From contig CAWJFY010000007.1 of the NCBI GenBank assembly GCA_963842295.1, positions 186,001 to 250,000 of the forward strand: DNA of 64,000 bases, given 5' to 3'. A program made the position numbers and the translations under genes. This document shows positions 7,932 through 16,336 of the stretch, piece after piece; within the stretch, counting starts at the first letter, position 1, and each line of letters begins with the position of its first letter. This stretch comes from JAJNBA01 sp963842295 (GTDB lineage Bacteria > Actinomycetota > UBA4738 > HRBIN12). The notes below the pieces were generated by a model. The model ran no database searches and had not been told where the DNA came from. It saw nothing but the letters and a program-made list of their open reading frames with translations.

Positions 7932-8756
7932 CTACTCGGGTCGGGCGGGAACGCCGCAGAACTGCTCGTAGTCGATCAGCTCGGTGATCGTCGGCTCCTT
8001 GCCGCACACCGGGCAATCGGCGTCCCAGCGGATCCTCACTTCCTGGAAGCTCAGATCGAGCGCGTCGTAGAGGAGCAACCGCCCTTCGAGCGTTTCGCCC
8101 TCGCCCGTGATCAGCTTGATCGCCTCGGTCGCCTGGATCGAGCCGATCACACCGGGCAGGACGCCGAACACGCCGCCTTCGGCACACGACGGGACCGTGC
8201 CGGGTGGCGGCGGCGTCGGGAACAGGCACCGGTAGCACGGCGTCTCCTGTCCCGGCATGAACACCGTCGCCTGTCCTTCGAATTGGTAGATCGAGCCGTA
8301 GACGAGCGGCTTGCCGAGGAACTGGGTGGCGTCGTTCACGAGGTAGCGGACCGGGAAGTTGTCGGTGCCGTCCACGATCACGTCGTAGGGCTCCATCACG
8401 TCGAACACGTTGGTCGAGAACAGCAGCGTGTCGTGGCCCACGATCTCGACCGTCGGATTGATCCCGCGCAAGTGCTCGAGGGCCGAATCGACCTTGGAGC
8501 GACCGACGTCGGCGTTCGTGTGCAGGATCTGGCGCTGGAGATTGGAGACGTCGACCGCGTCGAAGTCGACGATGCCGAGCTTCCCGACGCCGGCGGCGGC
8601 CAGGTACATCGCGATCGGCGACCCGAGTCCACCCGCACCGATCACGAGGACGCTCGAGTCGAGCAGCTTCCTCTGTCCGGCCCCCCCGACGTTGGGCAGG
8701 ATGATGTGGCGCGCGTAGCGCTGCACGTCGTCCTCGGTGAACTTCCGGTCGCTCAC
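7932..8756 (-). CDS. ThiF/MoeB-family adenylyltransferase (E1-like activator of CysO), without rhodanese domain
   Basis: The 274-residue enzyme carries the ATP-binding loop VIGAGGLGSP (38-47), RQILHTNADVG, DGTDNFPVRYLVND, and two zinc-binding cysteine pairs (CYRC and CPVC). It should adenylate the CysO C terminus before sulfur transfer. M. tuberculosis uses MoeZ, which has an extra C-terminal rhodanese domain and is encoded elsewhere; here the protein stops after the E1 domain and is encoded beside cysO, so sulfur must come from another protein. The GTG start at 8756 forms a GTGA overlap with mec. Confidence 0.88.
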   Translation of the reverse strand: MSDRKFTEDDVQRYARHIILPNVGGAGQRKLLDSSVLVIGAGGLGSPIAMYLAAAGVGKLGIVDFDAVDVSNLQRQILHTNADVGRSKVDSALEHLRGINPTVEIVGHDTLLFSTNVFDVMEPYDVIVDGTDNFPVRYLVNDATQFLGKPLVYGSIYQFEGQATVFMPGQETPCYRCLFPTPPPPGTVPSCAEGGVFGVLPGVIGSIQATEAIKLITGEGETLEGRLLLYDALDLSFQEVRIRWDADCPVCGKEPTITELIDYEQFCGVPARPE

Positions 8757-9151
8757 GTGACCGTCATCTCCTCTTCCTCGACCTTGCCCTCGCGGATGAA
8801 GAACGACCGGAGCACCGGCTGCTCGCGGTCGGCGACCGAAAGCAGCAGGTACCGAGAGTCCGGGTAGAAGGCGAGCTTGATGTCCGTTTCCGATGGATAG
8901 GCCTCCGAGTGCGTGTGGGAGTGGTAGATCGCCCAGATGTCCCACCCTCGTTCCTCGACCTCGTCGAAGACCTTGAACTGCTCCCGTCCGTCGAACCGGT
9001 ACGTGTCCGAGCTCGCGTTCGCGTTCGTCATGGGATACACGCGCACCGGGACCTCGCCTTCGCCCGCGATCAGGCCGCAGGCCTCGTTGGGGAACTCGCG
9101 GAGCGCTTGCTCCACGATCTCCTTGTAGAAGACGCCGTCCAGTTCAGCCAT
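8753..9151 (-). CDS. mec: Mec, JAMM metalloprotease releasing cysteine from CysO-Cys
   Basis: The 132-residue protein is a lone JAB1/MPN domain. The zinc site is complete: E23 in NEACGLIAG, then H77-x-H79, S87 and D90 in HSHTHSEAYPSETD. In mycobacteria Mec hydrolyses the CysO-cysteine peptide bond after CysM has acted. The start is ATG at 9151, where similarity to the family begins. It is the first gene of mec-E1-cysO, and each following gene is coupled or closely spaced. Confidence 0.92.
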   Translation of the reverse strand: MAELDGVFYKEIVEQALREFPNEACGLIAGEGEVPVRVYPMTNANASSDTYRFDGREQFKVFDEVEERGWDIWAIYHSHTHSEAYPSETDIKLAFYPDSRYLLLSVADREQPVLRSFFIREGKVEEEEMTVT

Positions 9152-9206
9152 GTCCTCATGGATGCCGGCGGGATCCGCGGGAGGCGCATCCCTCTTGCAC
9201 CTGCAA

Positions 9207-9212
9207 ATCCTA
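9207..9212 (-). promoter_or_regulatory. Candidate -10 box TAGGAT upstream of mec
   Basis: TAGGAT lies 55 bases before the mec ATG in the divergent gap with the PfkB kinase. It would give a leader of about 50 bases. No convincing -35 box is seen. Confidence 0.35.
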
Positions 9213-9275
9213 CCAACGAGGTCGGATATTCCCGTCGTGCGGGGTCGGACTCCGCCTGGGACGATGACCTCGGGG

Positions 9276-10112
9276 ATGACTCGCGTCGCCGTCATCGGCC
9301 ACGTCGAATGGATCACGTTCGCCCGGGTGGAACAGGTGCCGACCGCGGGCGGGATCGCACATGCCAGCGAGACATGGTCCGGCGCGGGCGGCGGCGGTGG
9401 GGTGGCCGCGCGGCAACTCGCCAAGCTCGCGGGATGGTGCGACTTCTTCCTCGCGCTCGGGGACGATGACGTTGCGGAGCGGGCGCGGGAGGAGCTCGTC
9501 GCAGACGGGGTGCACGTCCACGCCGCGACGAGGGCGACATCGACCAGGGAAGCGATCTGTCTTATCGATCCGAGCGGGGAGCGCACGATCCTGACTCTCG
9601 GTCCACGCCTCGAGGCTCGAGGTTCGGACGCCCTCCCTTGGGATCGCGTCGCCGACGCCGACGCCGTGTACGTGACCGCCGGAGACGAGGAGGCGCTCCG
9701 TCGCGCGCGCACAGCCCGGATCGTCGTCGTGTCGTCGCGGCACCTCTCGACGCTCGCTGCGTCCGGGATCCAGGCCGACGCGGTGGTGGGAAGCGGCAAG
9801 GATCCTGCAGAGCGCTACGACCCTGAGCGGCTGGCGCTCGCTCCGCCGGGTCTGGTCGTTCAGACGGAGGGGGCGGCCGGCGGCCGCTACCGGCGAGCGG
9901 ACGGTCGGGAAGGCCGATACGCCCCGGTCCCGCCGCCCGGTCCTATCTCCGACACGTACGGCAGCGGGGATTCCTTCCAGGCAGCGCTCACGTTCGCGCT
10001 CGGCGCCGGATACGACCTGACCCGCGCGCTCGAGCTCGCCGCCCGGTGCGGGTCCGCGGCCTTGACCGGCCGTGGACCCGCCGAGGGGCAGCTCACCGCT
10101 GCGGCGCTCTGA
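9276..10112 (+). CDS. PfkB-family sugar/nucleoside kinase
   Basis: A ribokinase-fold kinase of about 278 residues. The N-terminal glycine-rich substrate motif is SGAGGGGGVAARQLAKLAG and the C-terminal PfkB signature is DTYGSGDSFQAAL, whose second aspartate is the catalytic base; the usual DTxGAGD has serine in place of alanine. The substrate cannot be predicted. The start is uncertain: ATG at 9276 (MTRVAVIGHVEW) fits the family N terminus, an ATG at 9264 is equally open, and neither has a good ribosome binding site. Divergent from mec and convergent with the amidohydrolase, three bases apart. Confidence 0.8.
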   Translation: MTRVAVIGHVEWITFARVEQVPTAGGIAHASETWSGAGGGGGVAARQLAKLAGWCDFFLALGDDDVAERAREELVADGVHVHAATRATSTREAICLIDPSGERTILTLGPRLEARGSDALPWDRVADADAVYVTAGDEEALRRARTARIVVVSSRHLSTLAASGIQADAVVGSGKDPAERYDPERLALAPPGLVVQTEGAAGGRYRRADGREGRYAPVPPPGPISDTYGSGDSFQAALTFALGAGYDLTRALELAARCGSAALTGRGPAEGQLTAAAL

Positions 10113-10114
10113 GT

Positions 10115-11647
10115 TCAGGCGAGGAGCTCCGCGGACTTCGCCCAGAGCTCGCGGTCGTCGTCGCGGAACGCCTGGACCGCGGCCATCGTCGTGGGCCCGA
10201 GCGCAAGGTTCGTTCCCGGGAGGTTCCGCCGGATCTGCTCCAGCTCTTTCCGCGTGAACTCGCAGGTCGAGGTGTTGGGCTCGACCCGGTACAGGGCGGC
10301 GCCGTTCAGCCCCAGGATCTTGGCCTTGAGCTCCTTGGTCAGCTTGGGATAGCCGTAGCGCTCTCGGAACTCCTCGGAGATCTGGAACGTGCGCATCGCC
10401 TGGATGAGCGGCTGCGGCGAGCCGTAGAACAGACAGTCGGTCCCCCAGAGGACGTTGTCCTGTCCCACGTGCTTCAGCAGCTTGCCGAGGACGTGCGCCG
10501 CCTGCTCGGGATACCGCATGACGTACCACCACGTCGAGCCGATCTCGGCATACACGTTCTCGTTGGGGCCTATGCCCTCGCGCTTCATCGACGCGATCAG
10601 CCGGTTCACGCCCAGATGGGTCGTCCCGCGCGTGTACGGGCCCTCGGTCACGCCCGACTCGAAGCCGGAGTGGTAGGCGACGAAGTTCACATCGGGGTGC
10701 CGCCTCGCGGCCGGGCCGATGTCGTCGGGCGAGGCGTTCGCGTTCCCGAGCGACAGCCCCTTGTGGGTGCAGATGGTCGGGATGCCGAGAGCCACCGCCT
10801 GTCGGATGAACCGTTCCCCCAGGTCGCCGCCGTCCCGGTCGTCGAGCCACCAGACGTTCCCGTCGCCCTCGAACGCGCCGGGGAAGTGGGTGAACGTCTT
10901 CCACGCCGCGACCGGGTAGCGGCCGGCCGTGTGCTCCATCGCGTCGAGGGCGGCCCGCTGCGTGCCTACGTTGGGCAGGGCCTGCGCGTGGAGCAGGATC
11001 CGCTCGTCGCGGCAGAGGCCCTCGACGGTGCGGCGGGTGATGTCCATGATCTCGGGCGAGAGCGGGCTGCCCTCGGGGAAGATCGGGAGCGACGACAGCA
11101 CCAGCATGTTGGTGTCCGAGCGCAGGAACATCAGCTCGAGGAAGTGCTCGATCGAGTAGCACACGCGAGGGTCGTCTTCGCCGCAGCCCTTCTGCGGGAA
11201 AGCCTGCCAGAAGTTCTGTCCGTTCAGGACCGGGTTCAGGTGGTACTCGAGCAGATGCCCTTGGATGTCGAAGACGAACTCCTCTCCCCCGAGCGCCTCG
11301 TACGCGCTCGGCGGCTCGACCGAGGCGCTCGGCGGGATCTCGTACGAGCCGCCCGGCTCGCTGGTGGCCGCCGACGGATCCGAGCGGTGCTCCTCCCGCG
11401 TACAGGCGTTCAGGGCGAGGAACGTGGTGGCCGCGCCGCAGGCCGAGAGCAGGAACTCTCGGCGGCTCATGCCGAGGCGACGCGCGTTGCGCTCGGCGTC
11501 GTCCCGGGCACGGCGGATCGTTTCTTGCAGGACGGGGGGGAGGACCGGTTCCGGGTCGTACTCCGCGTTCGACGCCGGCCCGAACTCGATGGGGAGCCCG
11601 GGATCTCCCTCGGCCCAGTCGCCCGGCGGTTTCTTCGGCGTCTCCAC
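10115..11647 (-). CDS. Tat-exported, probably lipid-anchored amidohydrolase-family protein
   Basis: About 510 residues. A 60-residue N-terminal stretch precedes a Tat signal: MSRREFLLSACGAATTFL with the twin arginines at 62-63 and a lipobox LNAC ending at C82, so export in folded form and lipid anchoring are likely. The rest is an amidohydrolase_2 TIM barrel; metal-ligand candidates are ICTHKG, FVAYHSGFE and LWGTDCLF. The usual N-terminal HxH is QGH here (129-131). The reaction is unknown. The GTG at 11647 follows a GAAGGGGG; a TTG lies six codons earlier, and an ATG directly before the twin arginines lacks a ribosome binding site. Confidence 0.78.
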   Translation of the reverse strand: METPKKPPGDWAEGDPGLPIEFGPASNAEYDPEPVLPPVLQETIRRARDDAERNARRLGMSRREFLLSACGAATTFLALNACTREEHRSDPSAATSEPGGSYEIPPSASVEPPSAYEALGGEEFVFDIQGHLLEYHLNPVLNGQNFWQAFPQKGCGEDDPRVCYSIEHFLELMFLRSDTNMLVLSSLPIFPEGSPLSPEIMDITRRTVEGLCRDERILLHAQALPNVGTQRAALDAMEHTAGRYPVAAWKTFTHFPGAFEGDGNVWWLDDRDGGDLGERFIRQAVALGIPTICTHKGLSLGNANASPDDIGPAARRHPDVNFVAYHSGFESGVTEGPYTRGTTHLGVNRLIASMKREGIGPNENVYAEIGSTWWYVMRYPEQAAHVLGKLLKHVGQDNVLWGTDCLFYGSPQPLIQAMRTFQISEEFRERYGYPKLTKELKAKILGLNGAALYRVEPNTSTCEFTRKELEQIRRNLPGTNLALGPTTMAAVQAFRDDDRELWAKSAELLA

Positions 11648-11698
11648 ACGACCCCCTTCGCGCAAGATAACGGGCGCGCCGCGGGTGCGGTTCCCGAA

Positions 11699-12772
11699 CT
11701 AGGCGCCGAGCGAACCGGAGACCGTGATCCTGCCGGGCTCTCCGGCCACGATGGTGCCGATCTTCGCGAACGTCACGTCGTGGTCGAGCAGGGCGGACTC
11801 CATCGAGGGCTTGTGTTTGGCCGCGATCAGCAGGCCGCCGGACGTCTGGGCATCCGCCAGGATCAGCCGCTGGGGTTCCGGAAGATCGCCGAAGTCCGCA
11901 TGTGGGCGGACGTAGGCGAGGTTCCGCTTCGTGCCGCCGGGTACCACGTCACGGTGAGCGAGGTCGAGGATCCGTGGATCCATCAACGGGATCGCGCCGG
12001 CGTCGAGGTCGGCGGCCACACCCGATGCCTCGAGCATGCGGTGGAGGTGGCCGAGCAACCCGAACCCGGTGACGTCGGTGCCCGCCTCGGCGTCTGCGTC
12101 TCGCATCGCCTCGGCGGCCGACCTGTTCGTCGTCGTCATCAGCTCGATCGCGCTGGTGATGAGGTCATCGTCCGCGATCCCCCGCTTGATCGCGGTCGAG
12201 ATGATCCCGAGACCGAGCGGCTTCGTGAGGTAGAGCGCGGCGCCGACAGGCGCGGTCGAGTTGCGCACGACCTCGTCGGGCGGCACCAAGCCGATCGCGA
12301 CCATGCCGTACTTCGGCTCCGGATCGGTGATCGAGTGTCCACCGGCGACGACCACTCCCTCGGCCGCCGCGACGTCCACCCCACCCTGCAGAACCCGGGC
12401 GAGTATGTCGAGGGGAAGGTCGTCCACGGGCCAGTTCACGATGTTGAGCGCGAGGAGCGGACGTCCTCCCATCGCGTACACGTCCGAGAGCGCGTTCGTC
12501 GCCGCGATCCGCCCCCAGTCGTAGGGGTCGTCCACGATCGGCGTGAAGAAGTCGAGCGTCGCGATCAGCCCCTCCCCCGACGGGAGGCGGTGCACCGCGG
12601 CGTCGTCTCCCGTGTCGGTTGAGACGAGGACGTCCGCGGACACCGGAGGCAACCTCACGCCCTCGAGGACCGTCAGGAGATCGTCGGGCCCGAGCTTGCA
12701 GCCGCAGCCGGCGCCATGGCTGAAGCTGGTCAGTCGCCGGATCTCGGTGGCCTCCCGCACGACCGGAAGCAT
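11699..12772 (-). CDS. selD: Selenide, water dikinase (selenophosphate synthetase)
   Basis: Makes selenophosphate, the selenium donor for selenocysteine and 2-selenouridine. The 357-residue product has the signature SHGAGCGCKLGPDDL, where the first cysteine matches the catalytic Cys of E. coli SelD (not selenocysteine here), then NALSDVYAMGGRPLLALNIV and GTDVTGFGLLGH of the PurM-like fold. No selA, selB, tRNA-Sec or tRNA selenouridine synthase is in the window. The ATG at 12772 lacks a visible ribosome binding site. fabI ends 14 bases upstream. Confidence 0.92.
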   Translation of the reverse strand: MLPVVREATEIRRLTSFSHGAGCGCKLGPDDLLTVLEGVRLPPVSADVLVSTDTGDDAAVHRLPSGEGLIATLDFFTPIVDDPYDWGRIAATNALSDVYAMGGRPLLALNIVNWPVDDLPLDILARVLQGGVDVAAAEGVVVAGGHSITDPEPKYGMVAIGLVPPDEVVRNSTAPVGAALYLTKPLGLGIISTAIKRGIADDDLITSAIELMTTTNRSAAEAMRDADAEAGTDVTGFGLLGHLHRMLEASGVAADLDAGAIPLMDPRILDLAHRDVVPGGTKRNLAYVRPHADFGDLPEPQRLILADAQTSGGLLIAAKHKPSMESALLDHDVTFAKIGTIVAGEPGRITVSGSLGA

Positions 12773-12786
12773 ACGAAGCGGTTGCG

Positions 12787-13605
12787 TCAGGACGGTGGCG
12801 CGGCTTGAGTTTCCGCGTTGCCGGGCGGGGGGCCGGGCTCTGTCCCCATCGCGTGGAACCCCCCGTCGACGTGGACGAGCTCCCCCGTGATGCCCGCTGA
12901 CAGGTCGGAGAGAAGGAACGCGATCGCGCCGGCAACCGGACGGCCGTCCGCCGTGTCCCATCCGAGCGGTGCGCGGTCGGCCCAGCTCCCGGCGATGCGG
13001 TCGAAACCGGGGATCCCCTTACCCGCCATCGTCTTCATGGGTCCCGCGGACACCGTGTTGACCCGGATCTTCTTGGGCCCAAGGTCCCGCGCCAGGTATC
13101 TCGTGACCGACTCAAGGCCAGCTTTCGCGACGCCCATCCAGTCGTAGATCGGCCAGGCGACCCTCGCGTCGAAGTCGAGGGAGACGATCGCGCCGCCATT
13201 CGACTCCATCAGCGGCAGCATCCCGACGGCGAGGGAGCTGAGCGAGAACGTGCTCGTCTTGAATGCGGTCGCGACGCTCTCCCACGGCGTGTGCAGGAAG
13301 TTGCCGCCGAGGGCGTCCTGCGGCGCGAACGCGATCGCGTGCAGGAACCCGTCGAGGCGGCCCCATCGGCCTTCGAGCTCTCGGCGCACGGCGTCGATCT
13401 GCTCCGGTTCGTTCACGTCCATCTCGAGGACGTCGGGAGGATCCGGGAGCCGCTTCGCGGTCTTCTCCGAGAGGCTCACCGTCCGACCGAAGTTCGTGAG
13501 GACGATCTCCGCGCCCTGCTCCTGCGCGACCTGCGCCGCCGAGAAGGCGATCGACTGCGGCGTGAGGACGCCGGTGATGAGGAGCTTCTTGCCCTCGAGC
13601 AGCAT
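12787..13605 (-). CDS. fabI: Enoyl-[acyl-carrier-protein] reductase (NADH), FabI/InhA type
   Basis: Last reduction of fatty acid elongation. The 272-residue SDR starts LEGKKLLITGVLTPQSIAF, the FabI/InhA form of the nucleotide loop, and carries the catalytic pair Y154-x6-K161 in IYDWMGVAKAGLES plus GITGELVHVDGGFHAMG near the C terminus. The last 20 residues are a Pro/Ala tail. The ATG sits six bases after a TAAGGT box, so the message is probably leaderless. Mycobacterial InhA is the closest familiar relative. Confidence 0.93.
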   Translation of the reverse strand: MLLEGKKLLITGVLTPQSIAFSAAQVAQEQGAEIVLTNFGRTVSLSEKTAKRLPDPPDVLEMDVNEPEQIDAVRRELEGRWGRLDGFLHAIAFAPQDALGGNFLHTPWESVATAFKTSTFSLSSLAVGMLPLMESNGGAIVSLDFDARVAWPIYDWMGVAKAGLESVTRYLARDLGPKKIRVNTVSAGPMKTMAGKGIPGFDRIAGSWADRAPLGWDTADGRPVAGAIAFLLSDLSAGITGELVHVDGGFHAMGTEPGPPPGNAETQAAPPS

Positions 13606-13611
13606 CGGCCA

Positions 13612-13617
13612 ACCTTA
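13612..13617 (-). promoter_or_regulatory. Candidate -10 box TAAGGT for leaderless fabI
   Basis: TAAGGT ends six bases before the fabI ATG. It overlaps the stop codon of the upstream lipoprotein gene. Confidence 0.5.
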
Positions 13618-13941
13618 CCCGGCGGCGCCCGCGATCTCCCAGGTCACGTTCCCGTCGTCATCGAGCTGGGTGACGTCGATCCGCAGCCCATCGGTTTCGC
13701 CGGGGGCGCGCGCGGTGCACTCGAACGTCCCTCCTCGGCGGACCTCGACGTCCTCCGGGCACTCGGCCACGATGCTGGCCACCCCGAGCGAGTCCGTGAG
13801 CTGGCGCCCCAGCCGTCGTTCGAGCTGATCGGAGTTGAGGGTCCGAGAGGCGCAACTTGCCGCCGCCACCGACAGGATCAGGAGGAGGGCGAGCGTCGGG
13901 CGTGGGGGGGTTCCCGATGACACCGGTCGGGAGCGTAGCAT
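13615..13941 (-). CDS. Small lipoprotein of DUF4333 type
   Basis: 108 residues: an N-terminal signal peptide ending in the lipobox AAASC, then a domain of about 75 residues with VASIVAECPEDVEVRRGGTFECTA, where two cysteines (after AE and FE) could form a disulfide, as in actinobacterial DUF4333 proteins. Function unknown; it should sit on the outer face of the membrane. Its start codon overlaps the promoter box of the divergent SDR gene on the other strand, and its stop lies ten bases before fabI. Confidence 0.6.
   Translation of the reverse strand: MLRSRPVSSGTPPRPTLALLLILSVAAASCASRTLNSDQLERRLGRQLTDSLGVASIVAECPEDVEVRRGGTFECTARAPGETDGLRIDVTQLDDDGNVTWEIAGAAG
13936..13941 (+). promoter_or_regulatory. 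Candidate -10 box TAGCAT for leaderless SDR gene
   Basis: TAGCAT ends eight bases before the ATG at 13950, with no Shine-Dalgarno sequence between them. Confidence 0.5.
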
Positions 13942-13949
13942 CGGGCGCC

Positions 13950-14663
13950 ATGGACCTCGGACTCACGGGCAAGGTGGCGCTCGTCACGGCGTCGTCGAAG
14001 GGGCTCGGCCGCGCGTCGGCACAGGCGTTGGTGGACGAGGGGTTGTCGGTCGCGATCAACGCCCGGGAGCCAGACAGGCTGCGGGCCACCGCCGCGGAGC
14101 TCGGCGACGACGTGCTCGCGCTCCCGGCGGATGTCACCGAGGCGGACACGCCCCGCCGGCTCGTCGAAGCGACCGTGGAACGGTTCGGCGCGCTTCACGT
14201 CCTGGTCGCGAACGCGGGCGGACCTCCCAAGGGACGAGCCATCGACGTGGACGACACCACGCTCGAAGCAGCGATCAACGCGAACCTGCTGACGTCCGTC
14301 CGACTCGTCCGCGCGGCCCTGCCGCACATGAGGGCGGCAGGCTGGGGCCGTATCTGCCTCATCACGTCGAGCTCGGTGAAACAGCCGATCCCCGACCTCG
14401 CCACGTCGAACACGGCGCGAGCCGGCCTCTGGGGATGGGCGAAGACCGCAGCGCAGGATCTGATCGATGAGGGCATCACGCTGAACCTGGCCTGCCCGGG
14501 ACTGCACGCGACGGATCGAGTGAAGGATCTCGGTTTCGCCGGCCGGCTCGGCGACCCGGCCGACTTCGGTCGCGTGGTCGCATTCCTCTGCTCGCAGCAC
14601 GCCGGCTTCATCTCAGGTGCGGCGTTGCAGGTGGACGGCGCGAGTACGCTTGGCCTCCTGTGA
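13950..14663 (+). CDS. Short-chain dehydrogenase/reductase with atypical active site
   Basis: A 237-residue Rossmann protein with the cofactor loop TASSKGLG (13-20), NAGG (88-91), a conserved ITSSS strand and C-terminal VDGASTLGLL. Where classical SDRs have YxxxK this protein reads SNTAR (153-157), so both the catalytic tyrosine and lysine appear replaced by serine and arginine. A related substitution is known in a branch of FabG-like proteins, whose chemistry is less clear. The N-terminal DLGLTGKVALVTASS supports the ATG at 13950. Twenty-five bases separate it from the DUF885 gene. Confidence 0.8.
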   Translation: MDLGLTGKVALVTASSKGLGRASAQALVDEGLSVAINAREPDRLRATAAELGDDVLALPADVTEADTPRRLVEATVERFGALHVLVANAGGPPKGRAIDVDDTTLEAAINANLLTSVRLVRAALPHMRAAGWGRICLITSSSVKQPIPDLATSNTARAGLWGWAKTAAQDLIDEGITLNLACPGLHATDRVKDLGFAGRLGDPADFGRVVAFLCSQHAGFISGAALQVDGASTLGLL

Positions 14664-14688
14664 ACTCCGACCGAGAGGGTTGAACGAC

Positions 14689-16335
14689 GTGAACGATGCC
14701 GACCGTGCCCAAGCACTCGCCGACCGATTCTGGGAAGAGCTCCTCGAGCGGGAACCGACCTTCGCCACGGCGATCGGCGACGACCGCTACGACGACCGTC
14801 TTCCCGACATCGGTGAGGAAGGGCGCGCCCTGTCGGAGACCCGCAACCGCGCCGCTCTCGACGAGCTCGCGACGATCGATCGTGAGGGACTCGATGTCAC
14901 GCTCCGAACGACGTTGGACGTGCTCGAGGCGATCGCGACCCAAACCCTCGCCGCTCTCGAACATCGGACGGACCGGCTCTACGTGGCCAACCATTTCGTC
15001 GGGCCGGGCGTGGCGCTCGGAGACATCGCATCGATCCAGCGGACCGACACGCCCGAGCACCTGGAGCGCTACGAGCAGCGTCTCCGTGCGTTCCCGGTCT
15101 ACCTGGAGGCATGCGCCGAGATCGCCCGAGAGGGGATCGCGACCGGCGTCGTGTCCCCCCGGACCGTCGTCGAGCGCGCCGTCGCGCAGGTGGAGCGCAT
15201 CGTGGCGATGCCGGCAGAGGAGGCGCCACCCTTGGCCGCGGCGGCCGAAGACGACGCGACGGCGCGCGACCGGATCGTCGCCGCATGGAACGAGGCCGTG
15301 GCGCCTGCGTTCACGCGATTCCTCGACCTGCTGCGCGAATACCTCCCCCACGCCACGGAGAGCAACGCCGTCACCGACCTCCCCGGCGGCGATGCGATCT
15401 ACGCGACGGAGATCCGGTCCTGGACCACGCTCCCCCTCGATCCACGAGAGGTGCACGAGTTGGGCAACGAGCGGTGGGACGCGATCCAGGCGGAACGGTT
15501 CGAGGTCGCCGCGAGGCTCGGCTACGGGGACCCTGCGGAAGCGACGGCGGCTCGGAAGGCGTCGGGGGAAGACACCCCCGCCTCAGCGGAGGCGCTGGTC
15601 GAGCTCGTCGAGGACCAGGTGCAGCGGAGCTGGGACATCGCTCCCCGATGGTTCGGCCGGCTCCCCAAAGCCAACTGCCGCGTCCGCGAGATCGAGGCGT
15701 ACAGGGCGGCGGACATGGCCGGCGCCTTCTACATGCCGCCAACGGCGGACGGCGAACGCCCCGGGACCTACTACATCAACACCCACGACCTGCCGGGGAA
15801 GGCGCTTCACCAGATCGCGGCCGTCACCTACCACGAGGCCAACCCCGGACATCATTTCCAGATCGCCCTCGAGATGGAGTTCGACGAGCGCCCCTCGCTC
15901 CGTCGGTTCGGCGGACTCCTGGCCGGCTCGTCGTTCGCCGAGGGATGGGGTCTCTACAGCGAACGGCTCGCGGACGAGATGGGCCTGTACCTCGACGATT
16001 GGGAGCGGCTCGGGATGCTCGCGGGCCAGGCGCATCGCGCCGCGCGGCTCGTGACCGACACCGGCCTCCACGCCTTCGGATGGTCGCGGGACGACGCGAT
16101 CGCGAAGCTCGAGGCCGGCGGGTCGCCCCACGGCGAGTCGGTGACCGAGGTCGACCGGTACATCGCGCTGCCCGCCCAGGCGCTCGCGTACATGGTCGGC
16201 ATGGTCGAGATCGAGGACGCACGGCGTCGGACCGAGGAGAAAGAGGGAGCCGACTTCGACCTGAAGGGCTTCCACGACCGGCTCCTCGCGCTCGGACAGC
16301 TCCCGCTCCCCGCCCTGCGGCGCGAGCTCGGATGA
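14689..16335 (+). CDS. DUF885-family metallopeptidase-like protein
   Basis: 548 residues of the DUF885 family. It holds the zinc-peptidase-like motif YHEANPGHHFQ (an HExxxGHH variant of HExxH), followed by SSFAEGWGLYSERLADEMG, which contributes the third ligand glutamate in this gluzincin-like fold. Members are thought to be carboxypeptidases or dipeptidases, but substrates are mostly untested. No signal peptide is evident. The GTG at 14689 follows GAGAGG by eleven bases; a TTG at 14680 is too near that site. It ends one base before the convergent methyltransferase. Confidence 0.82.
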   Translation: MNDADRAQALADRFWEELLEREPTFATAIGDDRYDDRLPDIGEEGRALSETRNRAALDELATIDREGLDVTLRTTLDVLEAIATQTLAALEHRTDRLYVANHFVGPGVALGDIASIQRTDTPEHLERYEQRLRAFPVYLEACAEIAREGIATGVVSPRTVVERAVAQVERIVAMPAEEAPPLAAAAEDDATARDRIVAAWNEAVAPAFTRFLDLLREYLPHATESNAVTDLPGGDAIYATEIRSWTTLPLDPREVHELGNERWDAIQAERFEVAARLGYGDPAEATAARKASGEDTPASAEALVELVEDQVQRSWDIAPRWFGRLPKANCRVREIEAYRAADMAGAFYMPPTADGERPGTYYINTHDLPGKALHQIAAVTYHEANPGHHFQIALEMEFDERPSLRRFGGLLAGSSFAEGWGLYSERLADEMGLYLDDWERLGMLAGQAHRAARLVTDTGLHAFGWSRDDAIAKLEAGGSPHGESVTEVDRYIALPAQALAYMVGMVEIEDARRRTEEKEGADFDLKGFHDRLLALGQLPLPALRRELG

Positions 16336-16336
16336 C

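Noticed and set aside
10046..12622. A very long open frame on the plus strand
   Set aside because: It lies opposite the amidohydrolase and selD genes, is Arg/Gly/Asp-rich without any motif, and is the usual shadow of GC-rich coding DNA. Similar frames at 29.8-32.5, 18.8-20.7 and 52.2-53.9 kb were dropped for the same reason.
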